Shown here in pieces: positions 62,874 to 64,000 of a stretch of 64,000 nucleotides of DNA. The stretch lies in contig NC_064212.1 in NCBI RefSeq assembly GCF_023101765.2, positions 9,858,001-9,922,000 on the forward strand. Direction: 5' to 3'. Position 1 is the stretch's first letter. Every line of letters starts with the position of its first letter. The stretch comes from Spodoptera frugiperda (lineage: Eukaryota; Arthropoda; Insecta; Lepidoptera; Noctuidae). The notes under the pieces are model-generated. The model saw nothing but the letters and a program-made list of their open reading frames with translations. It searched no databases and was not told the origin of the DNA. The position numbers and the translations under genes are program-made.

Positions 62874-64000
62874 TATAAGGACGGAAAGATCTCGTGTAAT
62901 AATTTTATTGCTCATAAGGTATAATATTTTTGGTCATTATTATAATAATTATATTTATGTACGTAATAAAACACCAGTAGTGTAAGAATTACAATGATAG
63001 TAATGAACTATTTAATCGCAATTTTCTGTAAATTAAATAATTATATAAACTTTCATGCGCATGTCCAACTTCTTGTAGGTAAAACAACTATTAAAGTCGG
63101 ACCACTATAAGATCTTAGTCGTTGGACTAAATTGACTCCAAATTCAGGTACTTACTTACGACTTACGACAACTACTATATATTATTATTGTATCTAAAAA
63201 TAAATTATGTATCCCATACCTATTATATTGGCTGCTAATAATTTCCAAAACTATGTGCATTTAATATGAATTCACCTTACCTTACCTTATATTTATAACT
63301 ATCAAAAGAGCAGCAATACTATTATTGAATCTGTAGTTTTTAGTATTAAATATGTTAATTATAATTCCAAAGAGCCTTTATTTAATGAATAATTGTGATA
63401 TTTTATTTTTCTTATGTACTTTACGACAATAAACTAAAGCTTTTGCGTTGTTATTATAATAAATAGGGTCTTATGTTTAATTGCATTCCGCAATGCGTAT
63501 TATTTATTTGTATTGGGTGAAATGTTAAGAGATTTAAAAGGGTATTATTTTTGTTACATTTCTTATTTACAATCGAATTTACTATGACAGAATTCTAGTC
63601 CTCGTTCAATCCTACGTAAATTCTTATCAAAAAAATGCTTGCTGACAGGCCTATGCAATCTATATTTGTATTTACTTAAAAATCAAATGCATATTCCATT
63701 TTAATTGATTACTGATTGTAAATGCTGCAATTTAGTCATGTAAATAAACAATATTTAAAACGTGAATTTGTTTTACTTTCCGAATAGCAGGTAAATAATT
63801 GAACTACCTATCCTCGATTCCGAGTTTGGCGACCAAAATGTGAATTACAGTGCAGTACTGTATGTCTGCAAACGTGCGTAGGTACTCTTTCATGATACAA
63901 TATCAGTGACTCGTTCTTTCTGCATTTTGTAGTAGTGGGGACGTTCAATTCATACTCAGCTTATTAATTTACTTGTAAAAAATATAGCAGCACTAGCTTG
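62874..64000 (+). other. TBC1D25 3' UTR and downstream DNA
   Basis: A canonical AATAAA at 62,965-62,970 lies 92 bases after the stop codon and is a good polyadenylation candidate. Further AATAAA words occur near 63,200, 63,430 and 63,740. From about 63,100 the DNA is AT-rich intergenic sequence with no open frame or repeat I can name. Confidence 0.6.

Noticed and set aside
1..64000. CRISPR array, bacterial operon or viral genome segment
   Set aside because: No regularly spaced repeats, no bacterial-type gene packing, and no recognisable viral proteins. All real genes are spliced animal genes.

Overview
This is a 64-kb window of an insect nuclear genome, almost certainly a moth and probably a noctuid. 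The evidence is low GC content, genes split by GT-AG introns, very frequent TAGGTAC/TACCTA words, and several dispersed repeats typical of noctuid non-coding DNA, including a tRNA-headed SINE. I assembled all gene models by hand from splice sites, reading-frame phase and recognisable protein families. No transcript evidence or database search was available.

Layout. Bases 1 to about 12,850 hold no gene I can support. They contain repeats, including a direct duplication of about 0.9 kb (9881-10805 and 11162-12045). From 13,412 to 22,207 (+) lies a UBE2QL1-type ubiquitin-conjugating enzyme in four coding exons. It converges on NEDD8 (24,116-25,287, -). NEDD8 shares a 559-bp divergent promoter with TANGO6 (25,847-29,759, +). 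TANGO6 converges on a secreted or membrane protein (30,358-45,438, -) that joins one fibronectin type III domain to a lone ZP-N-like module and a transmembrane helix; its signal-peptide exon is 13 kb upstream. This gene is divergent from a tetraspanin (46,253-50,169, +), whose first intron carries a foldback element with perfect 106-bp arms. The tetraspanin converges on TfIIFbeta (GTF2F2, -; main form 54,489-56,699), which is divergent from TBC1D25 (57,299-62,873, +). The window ends in TBC1D25 downstream DNA.

The genes alternate strand and so form divergent promoter pairs and convergent tails. Most are housekeeping functions: ubiquitin and NEDD8 conjugation, secretory organisation, Pol II initiation, and Rab GAP activity in autophagy. 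They are not an operon or a single pathway.

The most notable observation is a tandem segmental duplication (units about 50,310-53,380 and 53,665-55,705). It gives TfIIFbeta two complete, intact sets of its last two exons, which encode the charged linker and the C-terminal winged helix. This could allow mutually exclusive 3' ends and two isoforms of equal length. Other points are a 574-residue insertion inside the TBC domain of TBC1D25, a NEDD8 precursor with a one-residue tail, and a TGTCAAATTTG-type motif shared by two divergent promoters. I did not find evidence of a wholly new system.
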